Positions 43,762 to 54,156 of a stretch of DNA of 64,000 nt are shown here, in pieces. The stretch's first letter is position 1; each line of letters starts with the position of its first letter. The position numbers and the translations under genes are program-made. The stretch covers positions 24,310 through 88,309 of the forward strand of contig NZ_JBGMEB010000020.1 of NCBI RefSeq assembly GCF_041447285.1. Direction: 5' to 3'. The notes below the pieces were generated by a model. It saw nothing but the letters and a program-made list of their open reading frames with translations, was not told the DNA's origin and did no database searches. This DNA comes from Methanomethylovorans sp041447285 (GTDB lineage Archaea > Halobacteriota > Methanosarcinia > Methanosarcinales > Methanosarcinaceae).

Positions 43762-44661
43762 ATGAATCTGAATATTAAGAATTCTATTATTATCGCACAA
43801 AAAGAATTTGCTGACGACCTGTGGAGTCCACGATTCCTTTCCCTTCTTACAATTTTTACATTGATCTTGTTCTCCTTCAGTTATCGCAGTACGGGAGAAA
43901 ACACCTCATTCCTTGAAATGGGATTTGTTAATGTAGCTCAGATAATCGCTGTTTTTCTCCCTCTTTTGGGAATAACACTCGGCTTTGACCGCATCGTTAA
44001 AGAAAAAAGAAATGCCTCTCTTAATGTACTTCTAACACAACCGATCTATAGAGACAATATTATCGCAGGAAAGGTATTGGGTGCAATGATAACTCTTGTG
44101 CTCATTATATTCGTTTCGATGAGTGCATCGATCGGAACAATGATATTCGTCTCTGGTATCCAGATAACTGCCGAGGAACTAATACGGATATTTATATTTA
44201 CAATAATTAATTATCTTTATCTCTCTGTTTTTCTGATGCTAGGAATATTCATTTCAACTATATCTAAAAATGCAATTAACTCTCTTTGTTATGGTATTTG
44301 TATTTGGCTTATCTTATGTGTAGTATTTGGAAGCTTTGCCTTAGTCATTTCAACTATGTACACTGGCCAATCTTTACTTGATCTTGGTAATAATTATCAA
44401 GCCATGGAAATCAATGCTCAGCTTCAAAAACTAACTCCAGTACATTATTATTCAGAGCTTGTGATCGGGCATCCGTGTATGACCTGGGGAGGTTTTTCAA
44501 AAAACGATCTGGATAGCATTTGTGGAATATTTGATCCTAATTATTCAGTTGGACAGTGGTTAAAAGAATATTCTGTTGAAATTATTGTCATAATATCGAC
44601 TATTTTGATCCTCTTTGTCATGTCATTTGTATCCTTTTTGAAACAAGATATAACTAACTGA
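43762..44661 (+). CDS. ABC-2 permease, pair 1 first subunit
   Basis: 299 residues, about six membrane helices. Family blocks shared by all six permeases here are an N-terminal amphipathic AQKEFADDLWSPRF, the external/first helix, a cytoplasmic GFDRIVKEKRNASLNVLLTQ followed by YRDNIIAGK, and an end of the type FLKQDIT. ABC-2 permeases of the NosY/ABC_membrane_2 group export or remodel envelope components. No ATPase is adjacent; the only one is at 59645. Paired with the next gene (9 bp gap). Confidence 0.85.
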   Translation: MNLNIKNSIIIAQKEFADDLWSPRFLSLLTIFTLILFSFSYRSTGENTSFLEMGFVNVAQIIAVFLPLLGITLGFDRIVKEKRNASLNVLLTQPIYRDNIIAGKVLGAMITLVLIIFVSMSASIGTMIFVSGIQITAEELIRIFIFTIINYLYLSVFLMLGIFISTISKNAINSLCYGICIWLILCVVFGSFALVISTMYTGQSLLDLGNNYQAMEINAQLQKLTPVHYYSELVIGHPCMTWGGFSKNDLDSICGIFDPNYSVGQWLKEYSVEIIVIISTILILFVMSFVSFLKQDITN

Positions 44662-44670
44662 GGAATATAC

Positions 44671-45573
44671 ATGAGCGTACAAAATCGAAGCAGGGATATT
44701 AATTTAAAAAATATTTTCCTAATTGCTCAAAAAGAGTTCGCAGACATCGTATCAAGCCCGTTATTCTTGATGTTCATCGTAACTTACACCTTGATTGTTC
44801 TTGCTTTTTCATTCCGGAGTGTATACTTGTATGAACATATTGGAAACTTAACACTAATGTCTGGATTAAGAGGAATAGTACAACAGATCGGATGGTTTGT
44901 ACCTGTTATTGCTATAGCACTTGCGTTTGACACAGTTATTAAAGAGAAAAGGGCTGGATCATTCAATGTACTCTTGACTCACCCGGTTTTCAGAGATAAT
45001 ATAATCACAGGAAAACTTATTGGAATTATCAGTACGCTTCTGATAGTCATTGTATTCTCAACAATAATTCCGGTTGGAACTATCCTGGTATACACTGGCA
45101 CAGCCATAAGTGCTCTGGAACTAATTAGGATTCTTTTTTTTATTTTTTTAACTTTTTTGTATGCACTTATATTTGCAGAAATTGCAATTTTTGTATCTAT
45201 ACTTGCTAAAGAGTCTGAAGATTCACTTGTTTATAATATCTTGATATGGTTATTGATTTGCATTGTATCCGGACCTATAATAATTTCAATTGCTTCTGCC
45301 GCTACAGGACAAGACAATGTCCCAGACTTAGCATACAATTTGATATCTGTTACTCCACTTCACCATTACAGTGAAGTATCACTTGGTGAAATCGATCTCA
45401 GCTGGGGAGGGATTAACATTGAACCAAATGTCAGAGGTATTTTTGATACTGAATTTATGCTCGGCCAATGGTTCCATGAATTCTGGCTAAACATTTTATA
45501 TTTGGTTCTAACCCCTATAGTACTATTGGTTTTATGTTTTATTTCATTTTTAAGAAAAGATATGACTCTATGA
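44671..45573 (+). CDS. ABC-2 permease, pair 1 second subunit
   Basis: 300 residues, about six helices, with AQKEFADIVSSPLFLMF, FDTVIKEKRAGSFNVLLTHP then VFRDNIITGK, and the end FLRKDMTL. Probably forms a heterodimer with the preceding subunit. Followed 28 bp later by a PD40 propeller gene. Confidence 0.85.
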   Translation: MSVQNRSRDINLKNIFLIAQKEFADIVSSPLFLMFIVTYTLIVLAFSFRSVYLYEHIGNLTLMSGLRGIVQQIGWFVPVIAIALAFDTVIKEKRAGSFNVLLTHPVFRDNIITGKLIGIISTLLIVIVFSTIIPVGTILVYTGTAISALELIRILFFIFLTFLYALIFAEIAIFVSILAKESEDSLVYNILIWLLICIVSGPIIISIASAATGQDNVPDLAYNLISVTPLHHYSEVSLGEIDLSWGGINIEPNVRGIFDTEFMLGQWFHEFWLNILYLVLTPIVLLVLCFISFLRKDMTL

Positions 45574-45601
45574 CATTTTCTATTCTCATAAGGTGATTCA
45601 A

Positions 45602-47161
45602 ATGTTCAAAATGAAAACAATTCAAATCATACTACTCATTGCTTTAGCCTGTATCCCTTTTCAGCCACTGGCTGCAGGCACCAGCATCAAACAAATGAAT
45701 ACAACGATCATAGCTGACCTGAATCAGACTATAGATAAGGATATAAGAGGTCTTGTTGATACTGATCGCCTTGAAATTGAATTGGGGCCTTATTATAATG
45801 TCATCTGGAGCCCTGACGAGAAAAATGCACTTGTCTATGTATTCCTTAATGTATGCCCAAAAGGAAAAGGAGATACTCAGTCAGGATATATTTCTGCGCT
45901 CTATATAACAGATGCAGGATTCTCAAACATCTCGCGTGTCGCATGGACAGAATTTACGACCACAGACTATGGAAAACTAATTAATGCACCTTCATGGAGT
46001 CAGTCCGGTGATCATTTTGCATATATGGAATTAACACAGGGAAAGATGTATTCGATTACATCAGCTAGGCTTTTAGTACTTTCAACTGACCTGCAGCAAG
46101 TCCAGGAAATTGAAATGGACAAACATATGGACCAAAATCCTGAAGACCCATTCATTTACAAATGGTCTCCTAATGAAGAAAAACTTGCTGTACCTACCCC
46201 TGGGAAACTGATCATCTATGATCCAGTTAAAAATAACAATTTAACCTTTTATATTGATACAACTGTATCTTTTATCACAGAGCTAGAATGGTCTCCTGAT
46301 GGGAATAAACTCACTTTTTTAGAAAGCCCTAAAGGTATTGTAAATATAGATGTCGATAAAAAAGAACAACATCAGATATATCCATTTGAAACTACTGGAC
46401 TGTATAATACAGAATGGAGTCCAGACAGCAAGAAACTTGTATTTTATGATCTGAATGGAACAGATAAAAATGATGAGGGTTTTTTTGATATTTACATTAT
46501 GGATGAAAATACAAACACTACGGAAAGAATTAATCTAAAAAAAAGTAGTTATTGGGCAATAAACTGGTATCCTGACAGTGAAAGACTTCTAGTGGTCGAT
46601 TATTCAAATGGATCGAGTAAACTCTGCTCTATTTCAACTACCGGAGATGTAAAAGTCCTTTTTGATGGTGCAGAAATGATCGAAGGTCATTTCGGTCCTG
46701 ATGATTATACATCCGTATTGGATCTCTATACTTCTAAATTGGTTGTATTTAATGAGTCTTATGAGCAGGATTTCTCAAATGTGACAAGAAGTTCATGGTT
46801 CAATAACGATCTCATGTTTACTACTGATAGTAAAACATCTATCTTGAATACGAGTACAAACACAATGTGGGAGATCCCCATATCTTCAACTACCCCTGAT
46901 TTAATCAGCATATCTCCTCAAGAACATTTTATTGCTATCGATAATATGGTCCTTGCAATGAACTATGGGAACAGTCCAGGAACAATTGCCAGGGATCAGA
47001 AAAATGATTCAGCATCTCAAGTAACTGTACTCAACAGCAGTAACAACCAAGAGCAAAAAATAAATACTACAACTGCTTCTCAGGCTCCTGGTTTCTCTGC
47101 ACTGTTAGGATTAATTGGATTTGTTGTTGCTATGGCGTTTGTACATATCAAAAAACGATGA
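45602..47161 (+). CDS. Secreted PD40 beta-propeller protein A1 with PGF-CTERM tail
   Basis: 519 residues from ATG 45602 (GGTGAT site). Signal peptide (about 4-24), then propeller blades with the PD40/TolB pattern (WSPDEKNALVYV, WSPNEEKLAVP, WSPDGNKLTFL, WSPDSKKLVFYD, WYPDSERLLVVD). A Ser/Thr-rich linker leads to the tail APGFSALLGLIGFVVAMAF plus basic end, a PGF-CTERM archaeosortase signal. It is thus exported and probably lipid-anchored. A partner for the adjacent ABC-2 pair is inferred. Its ends are almost identical to the gene at 52489. Confidence 0.82.
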   Translation: MFKMKTIQIILLIALACIPFQPLAAGTSIKQMNTTIIADLNQTIDKDIRGLVDTDRLEIELGPYYNVIWSPDEKNALVYVFLNVCPKGKGDTQSGYISALYITDAGFSNISRVAWTEFTTTDYGKLINAPSWSQSGDHFAYMELTQGKMYSITSARLLVLSTDLQQVQEIEMDKHMDQNPEDPFIYKWSPNEEKLAVPTPGKLIIYDPVKNNNLTFYIDTTVSFITELEWSPDGNKLTFLESPKGIVNIDVDKKEQHQIYPFETTGLYNTEWSPDSKKLVFYDLNGTDKNDEGFFDIYIMDENTNTTERINLKKSSYWAINWYPDSERLLVVDYSNGSSKLCSISTTGDVKVLFDGAEMIEGHFGPDDYTSVLDLYTSKLVVFNESYEQDFSNVTRSSWFNNDLMFTTDSKTSILNTSTNTMWEIPISSTTPDLISISPQEHFIAIDNMVLAMNYGNSPGTIARDQKNDSASQVTVLNSSNNQEQKINTTTASQAPGFSALLGLIGFVVAMAFVHIKKR

Positions 47162-47261
47162 GTAAATCAAAAAGGGACTTAGATAAAATGTATTTTTATA
47201 ATACTCGATTCAAAAAGTTTTGGATTATCCAGAACAATTATTTTTAATAATTGGTGACAGA

Positions 47262-48908
47262 ATGAATGATAAATGTTATGCAATCTTAATAATCCTGCTC
47301 TTTGTAGGAGTAACGGCAGCAGAGCCCATTTCTGGAAATATTAGTTCACTTCAAATAACCAACTTAACTCATTCTGAAAATGGATTTAAAGTATTTTCTC
47401 CTAAGTGGAGTCTAGATGGAAGATACTTAATTTTTGGTTCCTTTAAAAGAATATCAATGGCCGAATCCATTAACAAACACTACTTATTAGATATCCAAAA
47501 TCGAACATTTGGAGAGATTGATTATGGTATAACGGAAAAGGAAAGCAGTTATTTGTCACCGGACATTAACTGGGTTCCAGGCAATAATAAAACATATTTT
47601 TCTCTCTCAAAGGTAGATGAAGAATATGGGTCAAATACAGTAATTTGCAATCCAGATGGTAGGGATATGAAATCAATAAGTTCTTGTGATGCTACTTTAA
47701 AAGTGGTAATCTCAAATTTAGGACGAAAAATTCAATATGGTGATCTCACTTTTAGTCCGGATTATAAAAAATTAACTTACATATATACGGATCCAGCAAA
47801 CTCCTTTGGAAATATCTGGATTGAGAACTTAGATGGAACTGAAGCATTTGAACTGCAGGCAAATGCAAATAGACTTATGTGGTGTAATTCAACAGTTTTC
47901 ATTTGTCAATCAGAAAATGGAAGCATAATTGTCAAAGATATCAATGGAAATTATATTAGGACACTTCCTTCACCTAATAAAGGAGAAGAATATTTGCTAC
48001 AGTCAATAAGTCCTGACCGGAAAAAAATAGCTATATGTTCAATGTCTGAAGATTACATCTCCAACATCGATGGATCAGAACCAGTAAGCATAGACAAATC
48101 AAATCTCGAGTTCTTTGATGAAGTACAACTTGAATTTGGTATCTGGCAGCCGAATGGCTCTGATATGCTATTGAATGAGAATGGAGATCTATATGTAATA
48201 GAGGGAACTGAAAATAATAAGCGGTTATTGTATAAAGGCAACGCAACTCATCCTCAATGGTTCCCTGATGGCACCAAGATCCTTTTTATTGAAAATGAGA
48301 CTCAAATGTATTCTATAGATATCGATGGAACACATCTTCTGCATATTACAGATATCGGATTGACAACGCATTACATCTGGGAGTTCTATGATTTTAAGCA
48401 GGCATCGATTAGTCCATCTGGAAGAACGATCGCATTTACTTCTGCGATCAGTGAGGACGGTAAAATTATTGATCATGAACCTTCGATCGAATCTAGAAAA
48501 CTCATTGAAGCACCACTTTTTACTATTAACTCTGATGGAACTAACCTCACCCAAATAACTCCGGCTGTAAAGGGAAGATATGATTTTGTAGAAGGGTGGA
48601 GTCTGGACAGCAAGATAGTTACAGCATCCACTACCCAATTCAAAAACGATGAAACTACATATGGTAGTTCCTATCTCATTTCATTGGATGGAACAAATTT
48701 AACAGATGGTTGGAAAGAAATGCCTGTAAGTAAGATTCTTGGTAAAGATAGTATTGTCCAGTCCAACAATAGCAGTCAGGCAAGTGTAGAGAACATCGAG
48801 AACAAAGAAGTATCTAAGGAACAAACTCCTCCCGGATCACCTGCATTTCAGCTGACAGACCTGTTTGTTTGTATTATTTGCGTATACTTACTGAAATTGA
48901 GGAAATGA
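47262..48908 (+). CDS. Secreted PD40 beta-propeller protein B1
   Basis: 548 residues from ATG 47262 (GGTGA site); an upstream in-frame start at 47220 has no site. Signal peptide (about 5-21, LIILLFVGVTAAEP), blades with WSLDGRYLIFGS, FSPDYKKLTYIY, WFPDGTKILFIE and SPSGRTIAFTSA. The C-terminus SPAFQLTDLFVCIICVYLL plus LRK is a membrane tail unlike that of A1. Similar to the products at 48976 and 54157. Binding partner unknown. Confidence 0.8.
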   Translation: MNDKCYAILIILLFVGVTAAEPISGNISSLQITNLTHSENGFKVFSPKWSLDGRYLIFGSFKRISMAESINKHYLLDIQNRTFGEIDYGITEKESSYLSPDINWVPGNNKTYFSLSKVDEEYGSNTVICNPDGRDMKSISSCDATLKVVISNLGRKIQYGDLTFSPDYKKLTYIYTDPANSFGNIWIENLDGTEAFELQANANRLMWCNSTVFICQSENGSIIVKDINGNYIRTLPSPNKGEEYLLQSISPDRKKIAICSMSEDYISNIDGSEPVSIDKSNLEFFDEVQLEFGIWQPNGSDMLLNENGDLYVIEGTENNKRLLYKGNATHPQWFPDGTKILFIENETQMYSIDIDGTHLLHITDIGLTTHYIWEFYDFKQASISPSGRTIAFTSAISEDGKIIDHEPSIESRKLIEAPLFTINSDGTNLTQITPAVKGRYDFVEGWSLDSKIVTASTTQFKNDETTYGSSYLISLDGTNLTDGWKEMPVSKILGKDSIVQSNNSSQASVENIENKEVSKEQTPPGSPAFQLTDLFVCIICVYLLKLRK

Positions 48909-48975
48909 TGGAATCGTTAAGCGAGTTCTGGACAGATCTGATTAACCCAAACAGTTTTTTACATTTGGTGACAAA

Positions 48976-50667
48976 ATGAGACAAAGTATTTGTATAATAG
49001 TAACCCTGCTTTCGATTATTGGACCAGCTACATCAGAACCTATCTATCCAAATGCAAATACCATTGCTGCTACAAATTCAGTATCAATAAATAATCTGAT
49101 ACACGCTGATAAAGGATTCGATTCAAGTTCAACTTACTGGAGTCCAGATGGAAAATTTTTACTTTTTAGATCTTTTGAATCGATTTCAATGTCTGAATCC
49201 ATCAACAAACACTATCTTTTGGATGTAGAAAACAAAAAATATGGAAAAATAGACTACGGAATAACAGAGAAAGAAAGTAATTATATTGGACAAACTTTAG
49301 GATGGACACCATGTGGAAATAAAATATATTTTTCTGTACTAAAGATCGGACATGGAAGAGGAACATCAGGGTCAAACGCCGTCATCTGTGATCCGGATGG
49401 CACAAACATGAGGGCAGTTGACTCAAAAAATAAAAGCACTCTTTCTAATATTATTGCCAACCTTGGAGGGGATGTTATGTATGGAGATCTGACATTCAAT
49501 CCGGATTGCAATAAAATATCTTTTGAATATGAAGATCCCGGAAACTTTGTAGGAGATATTAGGATTGAAAGTTTCGATGGAACAAATCCTTTTGATTTCC
49601 AAACTGATGCAAACGATCTTGTGTGGTGCAACTCTACAATTGCCATAGTTCAATCATGTAATGGAAGTATAGTAGTCAGTGATGTCAATAGGAATATTAT
49701 TTACTCATTCACTCCTCCCAGTGAATCTGAAAGGTACTTGCTATTATCGGTTAGTCCTGATAAAAAGAAACTATCTTTTATGGAAATAGATAAAGATGAT
49801 AATATTCGATATTATATCTCCAACATCGATGGATCAGAACCAGTAAGCATAGACAAATCAAATCTTGAGTTCTTTGATGAAGTACAACTTGAATTTGGTA
49901 TCTGGCAGCCGAATGGCTCTGGTATGCTGTTGATCGATAATGGAGATCTGTATGTAATAGAGGGTAATGTTAATAAAAAACGTCTATTATATGAAGGCAA
50001 TGCAACTCATCCTCAATGGTTCCCGGATGGTAACAAGATCCTTTTCATTGAAAATGGAAATCAGATGTGTTCTATTGATCTTAATGGAACGAATTTTTCT
50101 CATATTACAGATATTGGATTTACAACTCCTTTTGCAGCTGATACATACCAGTTAAAACAGATATCGATTAGCCCTTCGGGAAATACTATTGCATTTACAT
50201 CCGGGTTAGATCAAAGTGGGAAAATGGTACTCTATGAGCCATCCATAGAATCACAAAAATACATTGCATCCCCTCTTTTTATTATCAATTCGGATGGAAC
50301 AAATCTCATTCAATTAACGTCTGCTGTAAAAGGAAGACATGACTTTTTAGAGGGATGGAGCCAGAATGGAAAAATGCTCACAGTAAACTGCATTCAGTTT
50401 ACGAGAGATGAAATTAAGTCCAATAATTCGTATATATTTTCATTGGATGGAGCAAATTTAACAGATGGCTGGCAAGAAATGCCTGTAAGTAAGATTCTCG
50501 GCAAAGATAGTATTGTCCAGTCCAACAATAGCAGTCAGGCCAGTGTAAAAACCATAGGAAACAAAGACGAGGCCAAGGATCAAAACACACCTCAGTCACC
50601 TGCATTTCAGATGACGGACCTATTTGTTTGCATCACTTGTGTATACTTGTTAAAATTGAGGAAATGA
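48976..50667 (+). CDS. Secreted PD40 beta-propeller protein B2
   Basis: 563 residues. GGTGACAAA precedes the ATG. Signal peptide (about 4-20), blades (YWSPDGKFLLFRS, FNPDCNKISFEY, WFPDGNKILFIE, SPSGNTIAFTSG), tail SPAFQMTDLFVCITCVYLL. A stretch of about 100 bp (49818-49920) is nearly identical to 48057-48160 of B1, while flanking parts are more diverged. The stop is 4 bp before the next permease. Confidence 0.8.
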   Translation: MRQSICIIVTLLSIIGPATSEPIYPNANTIAATNSVSINNLIHADKGFDSSSTYWSPDGKFLLFRSFESISMSESINKHYLLDVENKKYGKIDYGITEKESNYIGQTLGWTPCGNKIYFSVLKIGHGRGTSGSNAVICDPDGTNMRAVDSKNKSTLSNIIANLGGDVMYGDLTFNPDCNKISFEYEDPGNFVGDIRIESFDGTNPFDFQTDANDLVWCNSTIAIVQSCNGSIVVSDVNRNIIYSFTPPSESERYLLLSVSPDKKKLSFMEIDKDDNIRYYISNIDGSEPVSIDKSNLEFFDEVQLEFGIWQPNGSGMLLIDNGDLYVIEGNVNKKRLLYEGNATHPQWFPDGNKILFIENGNQMCSIDLNGTNFSHITDIGFTTPFAADTYQLKQISISPSGNTIAFTSGLDQSGKMVLYEPSIESQKYIASPLFIINSDGTNLIQLTSAVKGRHDFLEGWSQNGKMLTVNCIQFTRDEIKSNNSYIFSLDGANLTDGWQEMPVSKILGKDSIVQSNNSSQASVKTIGNKDEAKDQNTPQSPAFQMTDLFVCITCVYLLKLRK

Positions 50668-50671
50668 TAGG

Positions 50672-51523
50672 ATGATCAACGCAAATGCTATCATGACAAT
50701 TGCAAAAAAAGAATTTTCGGATAAACTCTATGAAAGAAGTTCATTGATTTTGATGGCAATATTCATAGGAACACTATTTGTTTATATCCAATATGCATCA
50801 ACTTTTTCAGACGTGGTACAAATCATTGGAGTTTTTTTCCCATTAATGGGAATAGCTTTGGGTTATGATGCAATAATTGCAGAGAAAAACAGCAAAAGTC
50901 TCAATGTTCTTATGACACATCCAGTATACAGAGACAATGTAATTATTGGAAAATATATTGGTATATGTCTAAATCTTTTTTGTATTGTGTTTTTCTCTTT
51001 AATGGTAATTATGGCATCTGATTTTTTGATCTCAGGAAAGGTTGCTCAGTTAGAATCAATTACAAGGTTATTCTTTTTTGGTTTTTTTACTTTTTGTTAT
51101 CTATTAATCTTTGCATCTTTTGGAGTTGTAACTTCAATTATACTAAAAAGCGAAATTGCATCTCTTACTTTAGGAGTCGTAACATGGATCAATCTATGCT
51201 TTGCACTTGGGCCTACCATAATAATGTTAACTTCTATTATTACAGGAGAGTCAATGTTTGATTCCACAGATAAATTCTTTTCTACAGGTTATTTGTTATT
51301 TAGTATCTCTCCAATACATCACTTTGCAGAAGTTACTGTAGGATTACAGGATTTAAGTTATGGAACTTTCAACGTTGCCAAAGAAATAAATGGTTTTTTA
51401 GATACTCGATATACAATTTCCTACTTGCTTAATTACTATTGGCAAAACGTACTTTTTCTGATTGCACTTCCAATTATCCTCATAATTGGATCTTATATTT
51501 CATTCATGAGGGAAGACATCTAA
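50672..51523 (+). CDS. ABC-2 permease, pair 2 first subunit
   Basis: 283 residues, about six helices: IAKKEFSDKLYERSSLILM, GYDAIIAEKNSKSLNVLMTH then VYRDNVIIGK, end SFMREDI. The most diverged first-subunit copy. Paired with the next gene 13 bp away. Confidence 0.83.
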   Translation: MINANAIMTIAKKEFSDKLYERSSLILMAIFIGTLFVYIQYASTFSDVVQIIGVFFPLMGIALGYDAIIAEKNSKSLNVLMTHPVYRDNVIIGKYIGICLNLFCIVFFSLMVIMASDFLISGKVAQLESITRLFFFGFFTFCYLLIFASFGVVTSIILKSEIASLTLGVVTWINLCFALGPTIIMLTSIITGESMFDSTDKFFSTGYLLFSISPIHHFAEVTVGLQDLSYGTFNVAKEINGFLDTRYTISYLLNYYWQNVLFLIALPIILIIGSYISFMREDI

Positions 51524-51536
51524 GGAGTTTTTAAAA

Positions 51537-52433
51537 ATGCCCATTAATGCCCATAAAGCAATGGTAATTGCTAAAAAAGAGTTTGCTGACCATTTAACTA
51601 GTCCAGTATTTCTTTCCTTTGCAGTTACTTTTACAATTACGATTCTTGCTTGGTCTTATGTCAAAGGTATGGAAGTAGATTATACTTCAAATGTGCTTGG
51701 GATGCCTGATCTTATGAGAGGCTTTAAGGGAATGGCAATGGTTGTTGGGCGCTTTGCACCTGTTATTGGTATTGTCATGGGTTTTGATTCGATAGTAAAA
51801 GAAATAAGGTCTAGCTCAATGAATGTACTATTAACACATCCTGTATTCAGAGACAATATAATTGCAGGAAAAATCATTGGTTCAAGCATGTGTATTCTTC
51901 TAACCCTTATTATTTCAATTAATATCGCTGCTGGAGTTATGCTTATAGTTTCCGGAATGCCAGTTACAATTCAATATTTAACACGTATTGAGATTTTCGT
52001 AATGCTAACGTTCTTTTACTCTTTATTCTTCCTTGCAATATCAGTGTTAATATCAACTATAGTAAATAAATCAAATATTTCTCTATTATACAATATTGCT
52101 ATATGGCTTGTTTTTACTATACTATTCGCTCAACTGATATTTAGTTCAACATATGTTTTAACTAATGATGTTCAAGCCGCAAATAGCCAAACGCTTAGCT
52201 TACTTAATTTTGTTCCAGGCCATCATTATGTACTTGTCTCAGCTGGTATGCAAGATGTTGTAAGAGAATCATTTGATGATTTTCCAAAAATTGCAGGAGT
52301 ATTTGATACAGGTTACACCTTATTTGAGTGGTTAAGCGAATTCTGGACAAATCTAATTGTTCTTATCGTATCACCTATAATTGTCCTCATACTCTCATTC
52401 ATAGTATTTCTACGGAGAGATATTACATTATAG
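51537..52433 (+). CDS. ABC-2 permease, pair 2 second subunit
   Basis: 298 residues, about six helices: IAKKEFADHLTSPVFLSF, GFDSIVKEIRSSSMNVLLTH then VFRDNIIAGK, end FIVFLRRDITL. AAGGAG before the ATG. The C-terminal segment is the closest visible match to the remnant at 39746. Confidence 0.84.
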   Translation: MPINAHKAMVIAKKEFADHLTSPVFLSFAVTFTITILAWSYVKGMEVDYTSNVLGMPDLMRGFKGMAMVVGRFAPVIGIVMGFDSIVKEIRSSSMNVLLTHPVFRDNIIAGKIIGSSMCILLTLIISINIAAGVMLIVSGMPVTIQYLTRIEIFVMLTFFYSLFFLAISVLISTIVNKSNISLLYNIAIWLVFTILFAQLIFSSTYVLTNDVQAANSQTLSLLNFVPGHHYVLVSAGMQDVVRESFDDFPKIAGVFDTGYTLFEWLSEFWTNLIVLIVSPIIVLILSFIVFLRRDITL

Positions 52434-52488
52434 ATTATGTTCCAAAAAATTTATACAAATATTAATTCCAAACAAATAGGTGATTCAA

Positions 52489-54057
52489 ATGTTCAAAATG
52501 AAAACAATTCAAATCATACTATTCATCGCTTTAGCCTGTATCCCTTTTCAGCCACTGGCTGCAGGTACTAGCATCAAACAAATGAATACAACGATCATAG
52601 CTGACCTGAATCAGACTATAGATAAGGATATAAGAGGTCTTGTTGATACTGATCGCCTTGAAATTGAATTGGGACCTTATTATAATGTCATCTGGAGCCC
52701 TGATGAGAAACATGCATTAATTAACGTAAAGCTTTATGTTTGTCCAAAAGGAAAAGGAGATACTCAGTCAGGATATATTTCTGCACTTTATATTGCAGGT
52801 AAAGACTTCTCAAACATCTCACGCATTGCATGGACGGAATTTACAACCACCGAATATGGAAAGATAATAGAATCGCCTTCCTGGAGTCAATCTGGGGATT
52901 TTTTTGCATATGAAGAATTAACTGAAGGGAAAATGTACACGGTAAAATCAGCTCAGCTTTTCGTTGTATCAACTGACATGCAACAAGTTCAACAAATCGA
53001 GATGGATAACAAGATGCTTTACAATTATAACTATCCATTAAATTATAAGTGGTCTCCTGTTGAAGAAATGCTTGCTGTACCTACTCCTGGGAAACTGGTT
53101 GTCTATGATCCGGTCAACGAAAATAACCTTACCTTTGATATTGATAATGACATCTCTAATATTGATCATCTCGAATGGTCTCCAAATGGTAAAAATATCG
53201 CTTTTTTGGAAGGACAGGACGGTCATAAAGATATTGTAGGTATAGATATTGATCAAAAAGAACGCCATTTGATGTATTCAGTTGAAGATATCGGAATGTA
53301 TGATACACTGTGGAGTCCAGACAGTCAAAAACTTGTGTTCTATACTTTGAATGAAACAGATGAAAATAGCGAAAATGGTTATGATATTTACGTCATGGAT
53401 AAAAATACGAACACTACTGAAAAAATAAATCAAAAAAGAGGTATATATTCAGTATTAAATTGGTATCCTGACAGTGAAAGACTGTTAGTGGCCGATGATT
53501 CAATTGGATCGAGTAAACTTTGTTCTATTTCAATTACCGGAAATCAGAAGGTCCTGTTAGATGGTATAGAAGTAGTCGAAGTTCATTTAGGTCCTGATGA
53601 TTATATATCAGTATTAGATACCAGTACCTCTAAATTAGTTATATTTAATGATTCATATAAGCAGGATTTCTCAAATGTAACAGGAAGTTCATGGATCAAT
53701 GATAATCTTATGTTCACTACTAATAGCAAAACATCTATCTTGAATACGAGTACGAACACAATATGGGAGATCCAAAGATCTGCAATTTATCCTTATATGA
53801 TTTGCATCTCTCCTCAGGAACATTTCATTTCGATGAATAATACAATCCTTGAAATGAACTATGGGAACAGTCCAGGAACAATTGCTAGGGATCAGAAAAA
53901 TGATTCAGCATCTCAAGTAACTGTACTCAACAGCAGTAACAACCAAGAGCAAAAAGTAAATACTACAACAGCTTCTCATGCTCCTGGTTTTTCTGCAATC
54001 TTAGGATTGATTGGATTTGTTGTTGCTATGGCTTTTGTGCATATCAAAAAACGATGA
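52489..54057 (+). CDS. Secreted PD40 beta-propeller protein A2 with PGF-CTERM tail
   Basis: 522 residues from ATG 52489 (GGTGAT site). Same layout as A1: signal peptide, WSPDEKHALINV, WSPVEEMLAVP, WSPNGKNIAFLE, WSPDSQKLVFYT, WYPDSERLLVAD and tail APGFSAILGLIGFVVAMAF. The first about 225 bp and the last about 180 bp are nearly identical to A1, while the middle has many replacements and short indels. Follows permease pair 2, as A1 follows pair 1. Confidence 0.82.
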   Translation: MFKMKTIQIILFIALACIPFQPLAAGTSIKQMNTTIIADLNQTIDKDIRGLVDTDRLEIELGPYYNVIWSPDEKHALINVKLYVCPKGKGDTQSGYISALYIAGKDFSNISRIAWTEFTTTEYGKIIESPSWSQSGDFFAYEELTEGKMYTVKSAQLFVVSTDMQQVQQIEMDNKMLYNYNYPLNYKWSPVEEMLAVPTPGKLVVYDPVNENNLTFDIDNDISNIDHLEWSPNGKNIAFLEGQDGHKDIVGIDIDQKERHLMYSVEDIGMYDTLWSPDSQKLVFYTLNETDENSENGYDIYVMDKNTNTTEKINQKRGIYSVLNWYPDSERLLVADDSIGSSKLCSISITGNQKVLLDGIEVVEVHLGPDDYISVLDTSTSKLVIFNDSYKQDFSNVTGSSWINDNLMFTTNSKTSILNTSTNTIWEIQRSAIYPYMICISPQEHFISMNNTILEMNYGNSPGTIARDQKNDSASQVTVLNSSNNQEQKVNTTTASHAPGFSAILGLIGFVVAMAFVHIKKR

Positions 54058-54156
54058 GTAGATAGAAATGTAAATTGACAATTATGCATATTATCATGCT
54101 TGACCAGACCAGTTCTGGATTATCCAGAACTATTATTTTTAGTAATCGGTGACACA